This document shows positions 27,479 to 36,957 of a stretch of 64,000 nucleotides of DNA, one piece after another (the stretch's first letter is position 1; each line of letters starts with the position of its first letter). Location: assembly GCA_017051695.1 (NCBI GenBank), contig JAFIDK010000006.1, forward strand, positions 310,001 through 374,000, written 5' to 3'. This DNA comes from Algoriphagus aestuarii (GTDB lineage: Bacteria; Bacteroidota; Bacteroidia; Cytophagales; Cyclobacteriaceae). Position numbers and translations under genes: made by a program. The notes beneath the pieces were generated by a model. That model saw only the letters and a program-made list of their open reading frames with translations. It ran no database searches and had not been told where the DNA came from.

Positions 27479-29887
27479 ATGAGAATTTCTATTAAAGGTT
27501 TGATCTTAAGTTTTCTCATTTCAGGCAATTTATTTGCCCAAGAAACGAAAGTGAAAATTTCTGGGGTAATAGTTGACAATGCATCCTCTGAAAAAATGCC
27601 TTATGTCAATGTGTTGCTAAAAACAGCCAATGATACCAGCTTTGTAACCGGGGCTATATCAGATGAATCCGGGCTTTTTACTTTAGTCGATATCGCTCCG
27701 GGAAATTATGAGTTGGAAGCCAGTTTTCTGGGTTATGAAACCCTGAAAAAAGAACTTTTTGTTGGATCAAGCTCTGCTTTTTTGAACTTAGGAGAACTGT
27801 CCATGATTGGGTCTTACCAAGAATTAGGTGCTGTTGAAGTCTTAGGACAAGCTGAAGCAGTCAGCAATAAAATGGATAAAAAGACTTATGATTTGAGTCA
27901 AAACATCAGTCAAAGTGGAGGCTCAATTCTTCAGGCCATGTCCAATCTACCCGGAGTCACAGTTCAGGAAGGGCGTGTTCAAATCCGAGGAAATGACCGC
28001 GTTGCAGTATTGATTGATGGAAAACAGACTGCTTTGACTGGTTTTGGCAACCAATCAGGACTGGACAATTTACCTTCCTCCTCTGTTGAAAGAATAGAAA
28101 TCATAAACAATCCTTCTGCGAAATTTGACTCCAACGGAAATGCGGGGATTATCAACATCATTCTTAAAAAAGAAAAGCAGGAAGGGTTTAATGGGAAAGT
28201 CGGAATGGCTTTAGGCCTGGGCGCGAATTGGGTCAAGAAAGAAAATCTGCCGGGGATCCGTCCCCAGTACCAAAATACGCCAAAAATCAACCCGTCTCTA
28301 TCTTTAAACTACCGAAAGAAAGATGTGAACTTCTTTCTTTCCGCAGATAACTTATATACACAGACACTGAATAAAAACGAGTTCGTTACCCGAACTTATG
28401 ATGATGGATCTGTTATCAACCAACAATTAAAAAGAAATCGTAATACCAATTTTCTTACCACCAGAGCAGGAATGGATTGGACTATTGATGCTTCAAATAC
28501 TTTGACGATTTCAGGTTTATTTGGAAGTGAAAAGATCATTGATCGTGGAGACCAACCTTTTTTTAATGGTGATTATTCAGAGCGATTTAGACTTTGGCAG
28601 TTTTTAGAGGATGAATTAAAAACTACTGTCATGGGCACAGCTGCTTTCCAGCATAAATTTAAGGACCCTGGTCATAGTCTTTCCGCAGGTTTCAATTATA
28701 CATTTCATCGAGAAGATGAACAGTATTTCTTTACCAATACACTTTCAGATTATGTTGGGGAAGAGGCTTTCAAATTGCTCTCAGATGAAAATGTTGTGGA
28801 TGTCACACTCGATTATGTGAAACCTCTAAAAAATGGTCGTTTTGAAACTGGCTTTAAGTTTCGGAGACGTTGGATTCCAACCAATATGCAGTTTTTCCCA
28901 AGCGCAAATTCTCCAATTGATTCACTTGCTGGAGGAGCTGCAACCTACAAGGAAACCATTCCTGCTGTTTATGGAAATTATGTGTTTGAATCAAAAAAAG
29001 TAGAAGCGGAAATAGGCCTGAGGCTGGAATACATCAATTTGAACTATGAGGTAAACCCAAATCATCCTACTTATAAAAGTGATGGTTATAATTACTTTCA
29101 ACCCTTTCCAAATACTCGATTGAGCTATAAGCTCAATAATTTAAACAAGGTAACAGTTTCTTATAATCGAAGGGTTGACAGACCAAACGAAGTAGACATC
29201 CGAATCTTCCCAAAATACGATGATGCTGAAATAATCAAGGTTGGAAATCCGGCATTGGAACCACAGTTTACTAATTCTTATGAATTAGGATGGAAAACTT
29301 CCTGGCAGACAGGATCTCTTTATGCAGCCATTTATCATCGAATGGTAGACGGAACTATCACCCGGATTTCCACTACTTATGGAGACAGCAAATTGATTTA
29401 TGCAATTTTCCAAAATGCAGGAAAAAGCTTTAATACCGGCCTTGAGTTCATCTGGGAGCAAGATGTCAATGACTGGTATTCTTTTGACCTAAATCTGGTT
29501 GGATATCATAATCAGATCGATGCATTTACTGTCGAAAACCTTTATCCTGAACCTCATATTTTTACAGCCGAAAAGCAGGAGATTTACTCAGGAAATCTCA
29601 AATGGAATTCCAAGTTCAAGTTTTCGGAAAATTTTACCGGTCAATTGACTGCAATTTATTTTGCACCTGATGTGATTCCCCAAGGAAAAATTCAAGGAAG
29701 ATTTACCTTGGATATGGGACTGAAAAAAGTGATTCAAGATGGGAATGGAGAAGTATTCTTTAATTCTACCGACCTACTAAATACGATGGTAATCAAAAAA
29801 ACTGTTGATGGGAATAATTTCAGCTATACCAGTGCGGATTATTACGAGACGCAGGTTTTTAGAATAGGATACAGCTACAAGTTTTAA
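27479..29887 (+). CDS. TonB-dependent outer-membrane receptor with carboxypeptidase-like domain
   Basis: This TonB-dependent transporter-like protein has about 802 residues. It has a signal peptide (ending NLFAQ), a CarboxypepD_reg-like domain (about 20-110; VKISGVIVDNASSEKMPYV), a plug region (about 115-225; LPGVTVQEGRVQIRGNDRVAVLIDG, VERIEIINNPSAKFD) and a long barrel ending in YETQVFRIGYSYKF. The layout matches the outer-membrane beta-barrel (OMP_b-brl_3) receptors of Bacteroidota rather than SusC, and no SusD gene is adjacent. The ligand is unknown. A GTG at 27449 is possible, but the ATG at 27479 starts the signal peptide. Confidence 0.87.
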   Translation: MRISIKGLILSFLISGNLFAQETKVKISGVIVDNASSEKMPYVNVLLKTANDTSFVTGAISDESGLFTLVDIAPGNYELEASFLGYETLKKELFVGSSSAFLNLGELSMIGSYQELGAVEVLGQAEAVSNKMDKKTYDLSQNISQSGGSILQAMSNLPGVTVQEGRVQIRGNDRVAVLIDGKQTALTGFGNQSGLDNLPSSSVERIEIINNPSAKFDSNGNAGIINIILKKEKQEGFNGKVGMALGLGANWVKKENLPGIRPQYQNTPKINPSLSLNYRKKDVNFFLSADNLYTQTLNKNEFVTRTYDDGSVINQQLKRNRNTNFLTTRAGMDWTIDASNTLTISGLFGSEKIIDRGDQPFFNGDYSERFRLWQFLEDELKTTVMGTAAFQHKFKDPGHSLSAGFNYTFHREDEQYFFTNTLSDYVGEEAFKLLSDENVVDVTLDYVKPLKNGRFETGFKFRRRWIPTNMQFFPSANSPIDSLAGGAATYKETIPAVYGNYVFESKKVEAEIGLRLEYINLNYEVNPNHPTYKSDGYNYFQPFPNTRLSYKLNNLNKVTVSYNRRVDRPNEVDIRIFPKYDDAEIIKVGNPALEPQFTNSYELGWKTSWQTGSLYAAIYHRMVDGTITRISTTYGDSKLIYAIFQNAGKSFNTGLEFIWEQDVNDWYSFDLNLVGYHNQIDAFTVENLYPEPHIFTAEKQEIYSGNLKWNSKFKFSENFTGQLTAIYFAPDVIPQGKIQGRFTLDMGLKKVIQDGNGEVFFNSTDLLNTMVIKKTVDGNNFSYTSADYYETQVFRIGYSYKF

Positions 29888-29993
29888 AAAAATAAGGCAA
29901 GGAATTGATAAGTTGAGGTTAAAAATCTGAAAGGTTTTTTATTCTTGTAATTGAAAAATCTCTGCAGAATCATTAAAAGATGAATTACCTCCC

Positions 29994-31472
29994 GTGAGTG
30001 CTACGAAATTAACCAGACAAATGGGGCTTTTGGCCCTAATTGCTACGGGAGTCTGCTCCATGCTTGGGGCATCTATTAACGTTGTCCCATTTATGATTCA
30101 GCGTAATGTTCCCGGTATCGGGCCTTACGTTTTGCCTGCATTTTTATTTGCTGCCATCCCAGCCTTATTTGCTGCGCTTGCTTACGGCATTCTGGCTTCT
30201 GCCATGCCTCGTGCCGGCGGAAGTTATATTTATGCAAGTCGAGGCCTCAATCCCTATTTGGGTTTTGTAGCCAGCTTTTCCCAATGGTTTGGTTTATCAA
30301 TTGTTATTGGTGTCATCGCTTATATTACTGTTCCATTTATCCGGGATGTAACCTCTAGTTTCGGCTGGGAAAATGTTTCTAATACATTGGAAATAGGATG
30401 GGTAAGAGTTGGACTGGCTTTGGGGCTCATTTGGGGTTTTGTGGGAGTGAACATTCGCGGCCTAAAATCTTACGAGAGGATTGTATTGCCCATGATGTTT
30501 TTGATGTTTGCGCTTGGAGGGATTGTAATCATATCAGGGCTTCTATTCGATTCATCTGATTTTTTAACTGCCCTGAAGGAAAAAGAAGAAAGAACCTTTA
30601 CACCCACAACAGATATTGCATTTGACTGGCGAATCTTTTTCTCAGCAGCCGCATTACTCTTCTCTAGTTTTATTGGCTTCGATTCTATTGCCCAAGCAGG
30701 AGGAGAAGCCAAAAACCCAAAAAAATCCCTTCCTCAGGCGATTTTGCTGGCAATTCTTGGTGTCGGGGCTTTCTATTTTCTATTTGCAGCGGCAGTTTAT
30801 CATATTGTTCCTTGGAGTTTTGTGGCGGCAGAAGCGATAGAAAAAGACATTACAGCCCCAGGACTTTTAAGCTATGTATTGCCTTCAGGTTGGGGGATTG
30901 CTATTTTGGTTGGTGCAGCAATCGCTTTAATCAACGATTTACCAGCCATGCTTTTATCTGTTTCCAGATTAATGTTTGCTTGGGCAAAAGATGGGATTTT
31001 CCCAAAAGCCATTTCAAAAATCCATCAAAAAAATAACACACCATACATAGCTCTAATAGTGGCAGGAATCATGGCGAGCATAGGCGTTTTAGGCTCGCAC
31101 TTTGCCGGGGACTTCTTTTTGGGAATAGATATCATGGTTACTTCCATGATGGTCAACTTCCTGCTAATGTGTATTACTTTGGTGACTATCACTAAAGTTA
31201 ATTCGAAAGTAGCAGAACGAATCTCTGTGATAAAAAACCGTAGGGTTCAAATGTGCATTGGTTGGATAGGGATTCTGAGCTTAACAGGCTTTCTGGCCAT
31301 ACATACCTACAAAGATTTGACTTCAGATGTCAAAGAATGGTATTTTCATTCTACTCCTATTTGGATTATCGTCATGGGATTGGCCAGTATAATATTCATA
31401 TATAACTGGAGAAGATTGAAAAAAAATGAACCCAAATTATCAGAACGATTTTTAAACCTTCCAGAAGAATAA
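29994..31472 (+). CDS. APC-family amino-acid permease
   Basis: This 492-residue permease of the amino acid-polyamine-organocation superfamily has about 12 membrane helices. Helix 1 shows the broken-helix motif TGVCSMLGASINVVPF (the family G-[SA]-G-like substrate loop is altered), and the PRAGGSYIYASRGLNP and EAKNPKKSLPQAI segments are typical of the family. The start is a GTG at 29994. Two bases downstream begins an aldo-keto reductase/RidA fusion gene, suggesting that the imported compound is an amine or amino acid processed by that enzyme. Direction and substrate are inferred. Confidence 0.85.
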   Translation: MSATKLTRQMGLLALIATGVCSMLGASINVVPFMIQRNVPGIGPYVLPAFLFAAIPALFAALAYGILASAMPRAGGSYIYASRGLNPYLGFVASFSQWFGLSIVIGVIAYITVPFIRDVTSSFGWENVSNTLEIGWVRVGLALGLIWGFVGVNIRGLKSYERIVLPMMFLMFALGGIVIISGLLFDSSDFLTALKEKEERTFTPTTDIAFDWRIFFSAAALLFSSFIGFDSIAQAGGEAKNPKKSLPQAILLAILGVGAFYFLFAAAVYHIVPWSFVAAEAIEKDITAPGLLSYVLPSGWGIAILVGAAIALINDLPAMLLSVSRLMFAWAKDGIFPKAISKIHQKNNTPYIALIVAGIMASIGVLGSHFAGDFFLGIDIMVTSMMVNFLLMCITLVTITKVNSKVAERISVIKNRRVQMCIGWIGILSLTGFLAIHTYKDLTSDVKEWYFHSTPIWIIVMGLASIIFIYNWRRLKKNEPKLSERFLNLPEE

Positions 31473-31474
31473 GC

Positions 31475-32923
31475 ATGATCGGAAAAATTGAATTAGCCAA
31501 CAAATTGGAGATCTCTCGAATAGTTACGGGTCTTTGGCAAATAGCTGATATGGAAAGGGATGGTAAAACTTTAGATCCCGTTGCCACCTCCAACTATATG
31601 AAGCCATATTTAGATGCGGGACTTTCTTCTTTTGACATGGCTGATCATTATGGTTCGAGTGAAATTATAGCTGGGACATTTAAAAACAGTCTGGCAAATA
31701 AAAACGAGGTCCAGCTCTTTACCAAGTGGGTGCCTAAACCAGGTAAAATAAGTAGGGATGATGTTCGTGAAGCTGTGCAAACTGCATTGGACAGGATGCA
31801 ACAAACTTCCATTGACTTGTTACAATTCCATGCTTGGTTCTACCCAGATCCAAGTTGGCTTGATGGTTTATTTTACTTAAAAGAACTTCAGGAAGAAGGG
31901 CTTATCAAACATCTTGGAGTGACCAATTTTGATTCAGCCCACCTTCGTATGGCTTGTGCAAGCGGTATTTCAATCGTAAGTAATCAAATCTGCCATTCTG
32001 TGATCGACCAAAGAGCTTCGCATCAAATGAAAAAAGTCTGCGAGACTTATGGTGTAAAACTTTTGGCATTCGGCACTTTGGCGGGAGGATTTCTGACTGA
32101 TAAATGGTTAGGGAAATCAGAGCCTAAAAATGAAGAATTGACCACTTGGTCTCAAATGAAATACAAGCGTTTCATTGATGCAGCAGGCGGATGGGATCCT
32201 TTTCAAAATGTTTTGCTTACCCTTAAGAGCATTGCTGATAAGCACCAAGCATCCATTGCCAACATTGCCACTAGATATATTCTGGAAAACCCAACTGTCG
32301 CTGCGGTAATCGTAGGAGCTCGACTGGGTGAAAGCGAGCATATTGCCGATAATACCAAAATGCTAGAAATTGATTTATTGCTTGAGGATATCGAAGCGAT
32401 AAAAAATGCTCAAAGTCACTTAAAACCCATTCCTGGGGACTGTGGAGACGAGTATAGGAAACCTCCTTTCTTAACTGCTTCTGGTGATTTAAGTGATCAT
32501 TTAGAAACTATTCCCAAACCTTTTACTCCAATCAAGACAGGAAAAAACAGAGAACAGATTTTTAGTGGGACAGAATGGGAAGAATATGCAGGTTACTGCC
32601 GAGCAGTGAAAGATGGAAATAGAATCCATGTTTCAGGAACTACTGCTACCCATGGTTCGATGATGATCGGAGGAAATGATCCAGCCGCACAAACCCATTT
32701 TGTGATCGACAAAATAGAAGGAGTATTGACGTCTTTCGGAGGCTCCTTGGCAGATGTAGTGCGAACTCGGATTTTTGTCAATGAGCTTAAAGACTGGGAG
32801 CCAGTTGCCCGTGCCCATGGCGAAAGATTCAGAGGAATCAACCCGGCAAATACCTTGGTAGAAGCAAAACTTGTGGGTGAAGGTTATAGGGTTGAAATTG
32901 AGGCAGAAGCCGTATTAAGTTAA
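31475..32923 (+). CDS. Aldo-keto reductase / RidA (YjgF) fusion protein
   Basis: This 482-residue protein joins two enzymes. Residues about 1-320 form an aldo-keto reductase, with a Tyr-His type site (DMADHYGSSEII), QFHAWFYPDP, HLGVTNF, the late AAVIVGARLGES, and a KW pair (LFTKWVPKPG) where the catalytic Lys is expected. Residues about 350-482 form a Rid domain, with WEEYAGYCRAVKDGNRIHVSGTTATHG, FGGSLADVVRTRIFV and an acidic C-terminal end (VEIEAEAVLS). Rid proteins hydrolyse reactive imines or enamines; the reductase could act on the resulting carbonyl. The gene starts 2 bases after the APC permease stop. The substrate is unknown. Confidence 0.87.
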   Translation: MIGKIELANKLEISRIVTGLWQIADMERDGKTLDPVATSNYMKPYLDAGLSSFDMADHYGSSEIIAGTFKNSLANKNEVQLFTKWVPKPGKISRDDVREAVQTALDRMQQTSIDLLQFHAWFYPDPSWLDGLFYLKELQEEGLIKHLGVTNFDSAHLRMACASGISIVSNQICHSVIDQRASHQMKKVCETYGVKLLAFGTLAGGFLTDKWLGKSEPKNEELTTWSQMKYKRFIDAAGGWDPFQNVLLTLKSIADKHQASIANIATRYILENPTVAAVIVGARLGESEHIADNTKMLEIDLLLEDIEAIKNAQSHLKPIPGDCGDEYRKPPFLTASGDLSDHLETIPKPFTPIKTGKNREQIFSGTEWEEYAGYCRAVKDGNRIHVSGTTATHGSMMIGGNDPAAQTHFVIDKIEGVLTSFGGSLADVVRTRIFVNELKDWEPVARAHGERFRGINPANTLVEAKLVGEGYRVEIEAEAVLS

Positions 32924-32932
32924 GACCTAAAA

Positions 32933-33051
32933 AGAGGCTGTCTCAAAAGTCCATAATAATGTCTGCCTGAGCGGAGTCGAAGGCTTAATACAGTGAATTA
33001 AGCTACATTTCGATTTCGAGACTCTCGTCTCTCAAGTGCTCAATGTGACAA
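32933..33051. repeat. Eroded palindromic intergenic repeat (MITE/REP-like)
   Basis: The intergenic spacer carries AGAGGCTGTCTCAAAAG (from 32933) and TGAGCGGAGTCGA (32968-32980), then a degraded right arm with TTTCGA (33008-33013) and GCTCAATGTGACA (33038-33050). The TGAGCGGAGTCGA / TCGACTCCGCTCA hairpin is one I recall as a dispersed repeat in Bacteroidota genomes; here the right arm is interrupted by a GAGAC-TCTC-GTCTC segment. Only one copy is seen in the window. No transposase is nearby. Confidence 0.5.
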
Positions 33052-33058
33052 AAAAAGT

Positions 33059-33091
33059 AAGCTCAATAAAATTAATTGAGCTTGTTTTTTT
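33059..33091. terminator. Probable terminator between convergent genes
   Basis: AAGCTCAAT (33059-33067) pairs with ATTGAGCTT (33075-33083), followed by G and a T run. It can end the AKR-RidA transcript; the A run just before 33059 would serve the opposite strand. It overlaps the stop codon of the minus-strand gene ending at 33072. Confidence 0.65.
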
Positions 33092-36000
33092 CTATTTCTG
33101 CTTCAAAGGAAGGCCAATCATTTTGCATAAAATCATTTACCGCTTTTGAAAAATCATTAATCAGTGTCGTAGCCAGATGAAGAATTTCTCTGTTTTGAGA
33201 AGAAGGAACTGTTGTTTGCGCTGCAGCAATATTTAGAGCCTCGTGGATTTTTGAATAAGGTGAGGTTTCAAAGGATTGCCAAGCACCCACTTGCCTTTCT
33301 GGTCTTGGAATTTGACCATGAGAACGAAGTTTGGTTAACTCAAGCTTCATTTTTTTGGCCATTAAAATGGTGGGATTATCTGCTTCAACTCCCGCTTTAT
33401 TTTGCTTAGTAATCCATGTATCAATCCATTCCATTTTCTCATCAATTGTCTTCAGGTCTTTGGCTAAAAGTGAAACTTGGGCATCTACTTCTTTTCTGAA
33501 ATCATAAAGAGCTATGTCAACACTTGGTTCTATTTCAAACCGTGGATCCGGTACGACCTTCACTTTCGTGGTATCCTTAAAATCACCATAACTTAGGACG
33601 ATTGTATATTCTCCAGGTAATACCGGGATATCTCTAGAAAACTCATCTCCCCCTCCACCAGATAAAGAAGCCGCAGTCTCATCTAATTTCCAGATCATAT
33701 AGTTTAATCCTTTTTCCAAATCGCCTGATTCAACTGCATTGATCAGTTTGTTTTTGGAGTCAAAAACTTCTGCCTTTACCATCTCACTGGAATCGGGAAG
33801 ATCTGACAAGAAGAAAGGGATTTTAGTTTTTTGGAACACCTTATTCTCGCCTTCAAAAGTTGTGTTAAAGCCAGTCCAGATATTCCCAGGAGGGTTGATA
33901 AATAAACCTTTTACTTGGACCGCATCATTCATAGGAAGAGCCGTAATCCCATTTTTTAAACGATTTGAAGCAATTTCTCTCAGGGAAAGCAAGTCATCCA
34001 ATACCCAAATTGCCCTTCCAAAAGTTCCTACTATCAAGGCCGACTCTGGTTCTTGAATCTTCAAATCCATGGTGGAAACCGATGGAAATCCATTTTTAAA
34101 TTGCTCCCAGGATTTTCCTTCGTCGATACTTATCCACAAACCATTTTCAGTTCCCAAGAAAACCAATTGTGCCTCTACCGGATCCTGAATGATCGTAAGC
34201 GCATATCCTTTAACATCAGTTTCATCCACCATCCGAGACCAAGTGATTCCAAAGTCTGTAGTTTTAAAAACATAAGGAGCATAATCTCCTTTTCTATAAT
34301 CATTGACTACCAGCCATGCTGTGCCCTTATCAAATCGAGAAGCTTCAAATTGGACAATCCACCCTTCATTCGGCATTCCCTTCACATTTAGAGTACGGTT
34401 TTCCCAAGTTTTTCCTCCATCGGTAGATATTTGAACTTGACCGTCATCCGTCCCCACCCAAATTACCTTTTCATCCAATGGACTAGGAGCAATCGTCAAG
34501 ATGGAATTATAGCGTTCGGCGCCGGAAACATCCAGAGTCAATCCCCCATAATCGGCCTGTTGATGCAAAGGATTATTGGTGGTTAGATCAGGAGAAATAA
34601 TTTCCCAGGAAGCACCCTTGTCGCGGGTTAGGTGAACAAACTGAGAACCATAATAAGCTGAATTTTCATCGAATGGATTTCTGGCAAAGCCAGCATTCCA
34701 ATTTAAACGCAAACTGGTTTTTAAATCCGGAGCAGGAGGTTGAATACTTACGTAGTATCCCGTCAATTTATCGTATCGATATAAGTTTCCGTTTTGGGAA
34801 GAGCCATACCCGAATCTGGAATTATCTAAATCAGGGGAAATATCAAAGCCATCGCCGCCAACTAAATACTGCCAATAGAGCGTCCGTATTCCACCCCTTT
34901 TCCAGGTATAGGCAGGTCCTGACCAGTTGCCATTGTCCTGCATTCCTCCATAAACATTATACGGCACATCATGATCCACGCCCACATGATAGAATTGTGC
35001 AACCGGAATGGTCTCTGGAAAATACCAGCTTTCGCCATGGTCATAGGTAATGCCTAATCCTCCATCCCCTCCTATAATAAAGTGTTTAGCATCCTTTGGG
35101 TTGACCCAAAAAGCATGAAAATCTGCATGTATCCCTTTGGTTTCATCGGCAGGAATCATGGGAACAGGATCAAAAGAAACTCCTCCGTCATAACTTACAG
35201 ATAGCGGCTGATAAATATTGTAAACCCGATCTGGGTCTTCGCTGTCCACAGCTAAATCCTGAAAATAGAAAGGCCTGTTATTGGCAAACCTTGGGTTGTC
35301 ATTGATCATCTGCCAGCTTTCTCCTCCATTATCACTTCGATAAATGGCGTTCTTCTGAGCTTCTATTTTAGCGTAAACTCTATCTGGATTGGATGGGGCT
35401 ATAGCAAAACCTATCCTTCCTAAATCACCAGAAGGTAGCCCTTCAGTTTCTCCCTGTTTTTGCCAATTCTTTCCGCCGTCATTCGAAACATAAAGTCCAG
35501 AACCCGGACCGCCTGAGGTAAAATAATAGGGCGTTCTTTTATGCTCATAAAGTGCAGCAACTAGTCTTTGGTTATTCCTTGGATCCATCACCAAATCAGC
35601 AATCCCTGACTGATTATTTGAAAACAAAACCTTTTCCCAAGTGCTCCCACCATCCGTGGTTTTGTAAAGTCCTCTATGCTCATTTCCAGTAAAAGGATCA
35701 CCCATTGCCCCTACATATACAATGTTGGGATCGTCCGGATCAATGATGATTCTGTGAATGGTTTTTGTGTCTTTCAGCCCCTTGAATTCCCAGGTTTCGC
35801 CCCCATCGACACTTTTGAATATACCCATTCCCAAATTCATAGAATTCCTGGGATTCCCTTCTCCAGTCCCAACCCAGATCACATTTGGATTACTTTGTTG
35901 AATTGCTAGGGCTCCTATATTTTGAGTAGGTTGCTCATCAAAAACAGGTTTCCAGGCTGTGCCCCCGTTTTCTGACTTCCAAACTCCCCCTGAAGCGGCA

Positions 36001-36182
36001 CCCACGTACATGATTTTAGGATTATCCGTTACCACATCTATAGCGGTAATTCGCCCACTCATATTTGCGGGACCGACATTTCGGATATTTAAATTTTTTA
36101 GAGTTGAAAAATCAAGCGTTTGAGCAAAGAGGGAATTGCAGAAACAGAAAAAAAATAAAATGATTAAGCTTTGAACTCTCAT
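33072..36182 (-). CDS. Secreted sortilin/VPS10-like Asp-box propeller protein
   Basis: This 1036-residue secreted protein has a signal peptide (ending NSLFAQ) and is dominated by a BNR/Asp-box beta-propeller region (about 25-720) of the VPS10/sortilin type. I count eleven Asp-box motifs of the form S-x-D-x-G-x-S/T-W, for example KSVDGGETW, KTTDGGSTW, ISTDGGKTW and ISIDEGKSW. The last ~300 residues hold a beta-sandwich-like stretch (PGEYTIVLSYGDFKDTTKVKVVPDPRFE) and a helical tail. Such proteins are often annotated as glycosyl hydrolases, but no catalytic residues can be named. I see no type IX secretion sorting domain at the C terminus. Confidence 0.82.
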   Translation of the reverse strand: MRVQSLIILFFFCFCNSLFAQTLDFSTLKNLNIRNVGPANMSGRITAIDVVTDNPKIMYVGAASGGVWKSENGGTAWKPVFDEQPTQNIGALAIQQSNPNVIWVGTGEGNPRNSMNLGMGIFKSVDGGETWEFKGLKDTKTIHRIIIDPDDPNIVYVGAMGDPFTGNEHRGLYKTTDGGSTWEKVLFSNNQSGIADLVMDPRNNQRLVAALYEHKRTPYYFTSGGPGSGLYVSNDGGKNWQKQGETEGLPSGDLGRIGFAIAPSNPDRVYAKIEAQKNAIYRSDNGGESWQMINDNPRFANNRPFYFQDLAVDSEDPDRVYNIYQPLSVSYDGGVSFDPVPMIPADETKGIHADFHAFWVNPKDAKHFIIGGDGGLGITYDHGESWYFPETIPVAQFYHVGVDHDVPYNVYGGMQDNGNWSGPAYTWKRGGIRTLYWQYLVGGDGFDISPDLDNSRFGYGSSQNGNLYRYDKLTGYYVSIQPPAPDLKTSLRLNWNAGFARNPFDENSAYYGSQFVHLTRDKGASWEIISPDLTTNNPLHQQADYGGLTLDVSGAERYNSILTIAPSPLDEKVIWVGTDDGQVQISTDGGKTWENRTLNVKGMPNEGWIVQFEASRFDKGTAWLVVNDYRKGDYAPYVFKTTDFGITWSRMVDETDVKGYALTIIQDPVEAQLVFLGTENGLWISIDEGKSWEQFKNGFPSVSTMDLKIQEPESALIVGTFGRAIWVLDDLLSLREIASNRLKNGITALPMNDAVQVKGLFINPPGNIWTGFNTTFEGENKVFQKTKIPFFLSDLPDSSEMVKAEVFDSKNKLINAVESGDLEKGLNYMIWKLDETAASLSGGGGDEFSRDIPVLPGEYTIVLSYGDFKDTTKVKVVPDPRFEIEPSVDIALYDFRKEVDAQVSLLAKDLKTIDEKMEWIDTWITKQNKAGVEADNPTILMAKKMKLELTKLRSHGQIPRPERQVGAWQSFETSPYSKIHEALNIAAAQTTVPSSQNREILHLATTLINDFSKAVNDFMQNDWPSFEAEIEKNKLN

Positions 36183-36327
36183 AAGTGCCTTGCTGATTTT
36201 CTATTGGATGATTCGGAGCTGAATACTTATTTCTCTCCATGAAGACCGAAAATATCAAAAAAAGGCGAAAACTAGCTTAGGCTAAACACAATCAAATAAC
36301 TGAATTTAAAAGTATGGATTAAAAAAA

Positions 36328-36579
36328 TCAAACTATCCTAGATTCGGAATATAAGTCATAAGCAGCCACCAATAATTGTCTTCCCGGAGTATTGGTATAG
36401 CGATCATATTTAAGAATCTCTTCCCTATCTGAAGTATAAGCAGGCTGATACTCCCCTTCTATATCATCCCAAAGAATCAGTAAAAAATCATACGGAATTC
36501 TACTATTCCGGCCGTTGTCGAGCCAATTCTCGAAAACTTGTTCATCTAAAGACTTGGGAAAGCTTGCTCCTTCAAACAT
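36328..36579 (-). CDS. Small conserved-looking hypothetical protein
   Basis: This 83-residue acidic, cytosolic-looking protein has no signal peptide. It contains an unusual number of aromatic residues (FENWLDNGR, YDFLLILWDD, YDRYTNTPGRQLLVAAYDLY). The ATG, ordered composition and free-standing position between two transcription units favour a real gene. I do not recognise the family, and neither neighbour suggests a function. Confidence 0.55.
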   Translation of the reverse strand: MFEGASFPKSLDEQVFENWLDNGRNSRIPYDFLLILWDDIEGEYQPAYTSDREEILKYDRYTNTPGRQLLVAAYDLYSESRIV

Positions 36580-36644
36580 GTGGGATTAAATGGATTTATT
36601 ATGGCAAAATACAAATGAATACGGCATGATTACTTCTAAAATCA

Positions 36645-36680
36645 GAAAGAAAAAAAGGAATCTCGATTGAGATCCCTTTT
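36645..36680 (-). terminator. Terminator of the peroxiredoxin operon
   Basis: AAAGGAATCTC (36654-36664) pairs with GAGATCCCTTT (36669-36679) with one mismatch and a 4-base loop. The A run at 36650-36656 gives T residues on the minus strand, downstream of the DUF6952 stop. Confidence 0.7.
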
Positions 36681-36708
36681 CCAATTAACAATAAACCCAA
36701 AATAAATA

Positions 36709-36957
36709 TTATCGATCGATAGACCCTAAAACTTTTTTCATAAAAGCGTTCCCGGCATCCTTTTCAGACATTCCTTCAGCCACCATTTCATGTACTTCAA
36801 GCGCACCGCAAAGGTTAGAGATCAACTCTCCAATCACATCGATTTCCGGCTCTTTAAGTGATGGTGCTTCAGAAATATTCTCCAATACTTCCAGAGCGGT
36901 TTCAATTTGCTCCGGGGTACAGGTTCTCTGAATGGTTTTAATTACTGGCAACTTCAT
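36709..36957 (-). CDS. DUF6952-type small protein of the Prx-Trx operon
   Basis: This 82-residue acidic protein has TPEQIETALEVLENISEAPSL, then the very conserved DVIGELISNLCGALEVHEM and a terminal FMKKVLGSIDR. It closely resembles small proteins that I recall next to thioredoxin and peroxiredoxin in Flavobacteria and relatives (assigned DUF6952, from memory). It overlaps the 3' end of the thioredoxin gene by 20 bases, so the two are translationally coupled. Function is unknown; partnership with the Prx/Trx pair is inferred from position. Confidence 0.75.
   Translation of the reverse strand: MKLPVIKTIQRTCTPEQIETALEVLENISEAPSLKEPEIDVIGELISNLCGALEVHEMVAEGMSEKDAGNAFMKKVLGSIDR

Noticed and set aside
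32924-33071. Insertion sequence remnant
   Set aside because: The repeat resembles IS or MITE ends, but there is no transposase fragment and only one clear end, so it is listed as a repeat.
34053-35050. Several plus-strand frames within the Asp-box protein gene
   Set aside because: Antisense shadows of a gene with signal peptide and eleven clear motifs; no start context or domains of their own.
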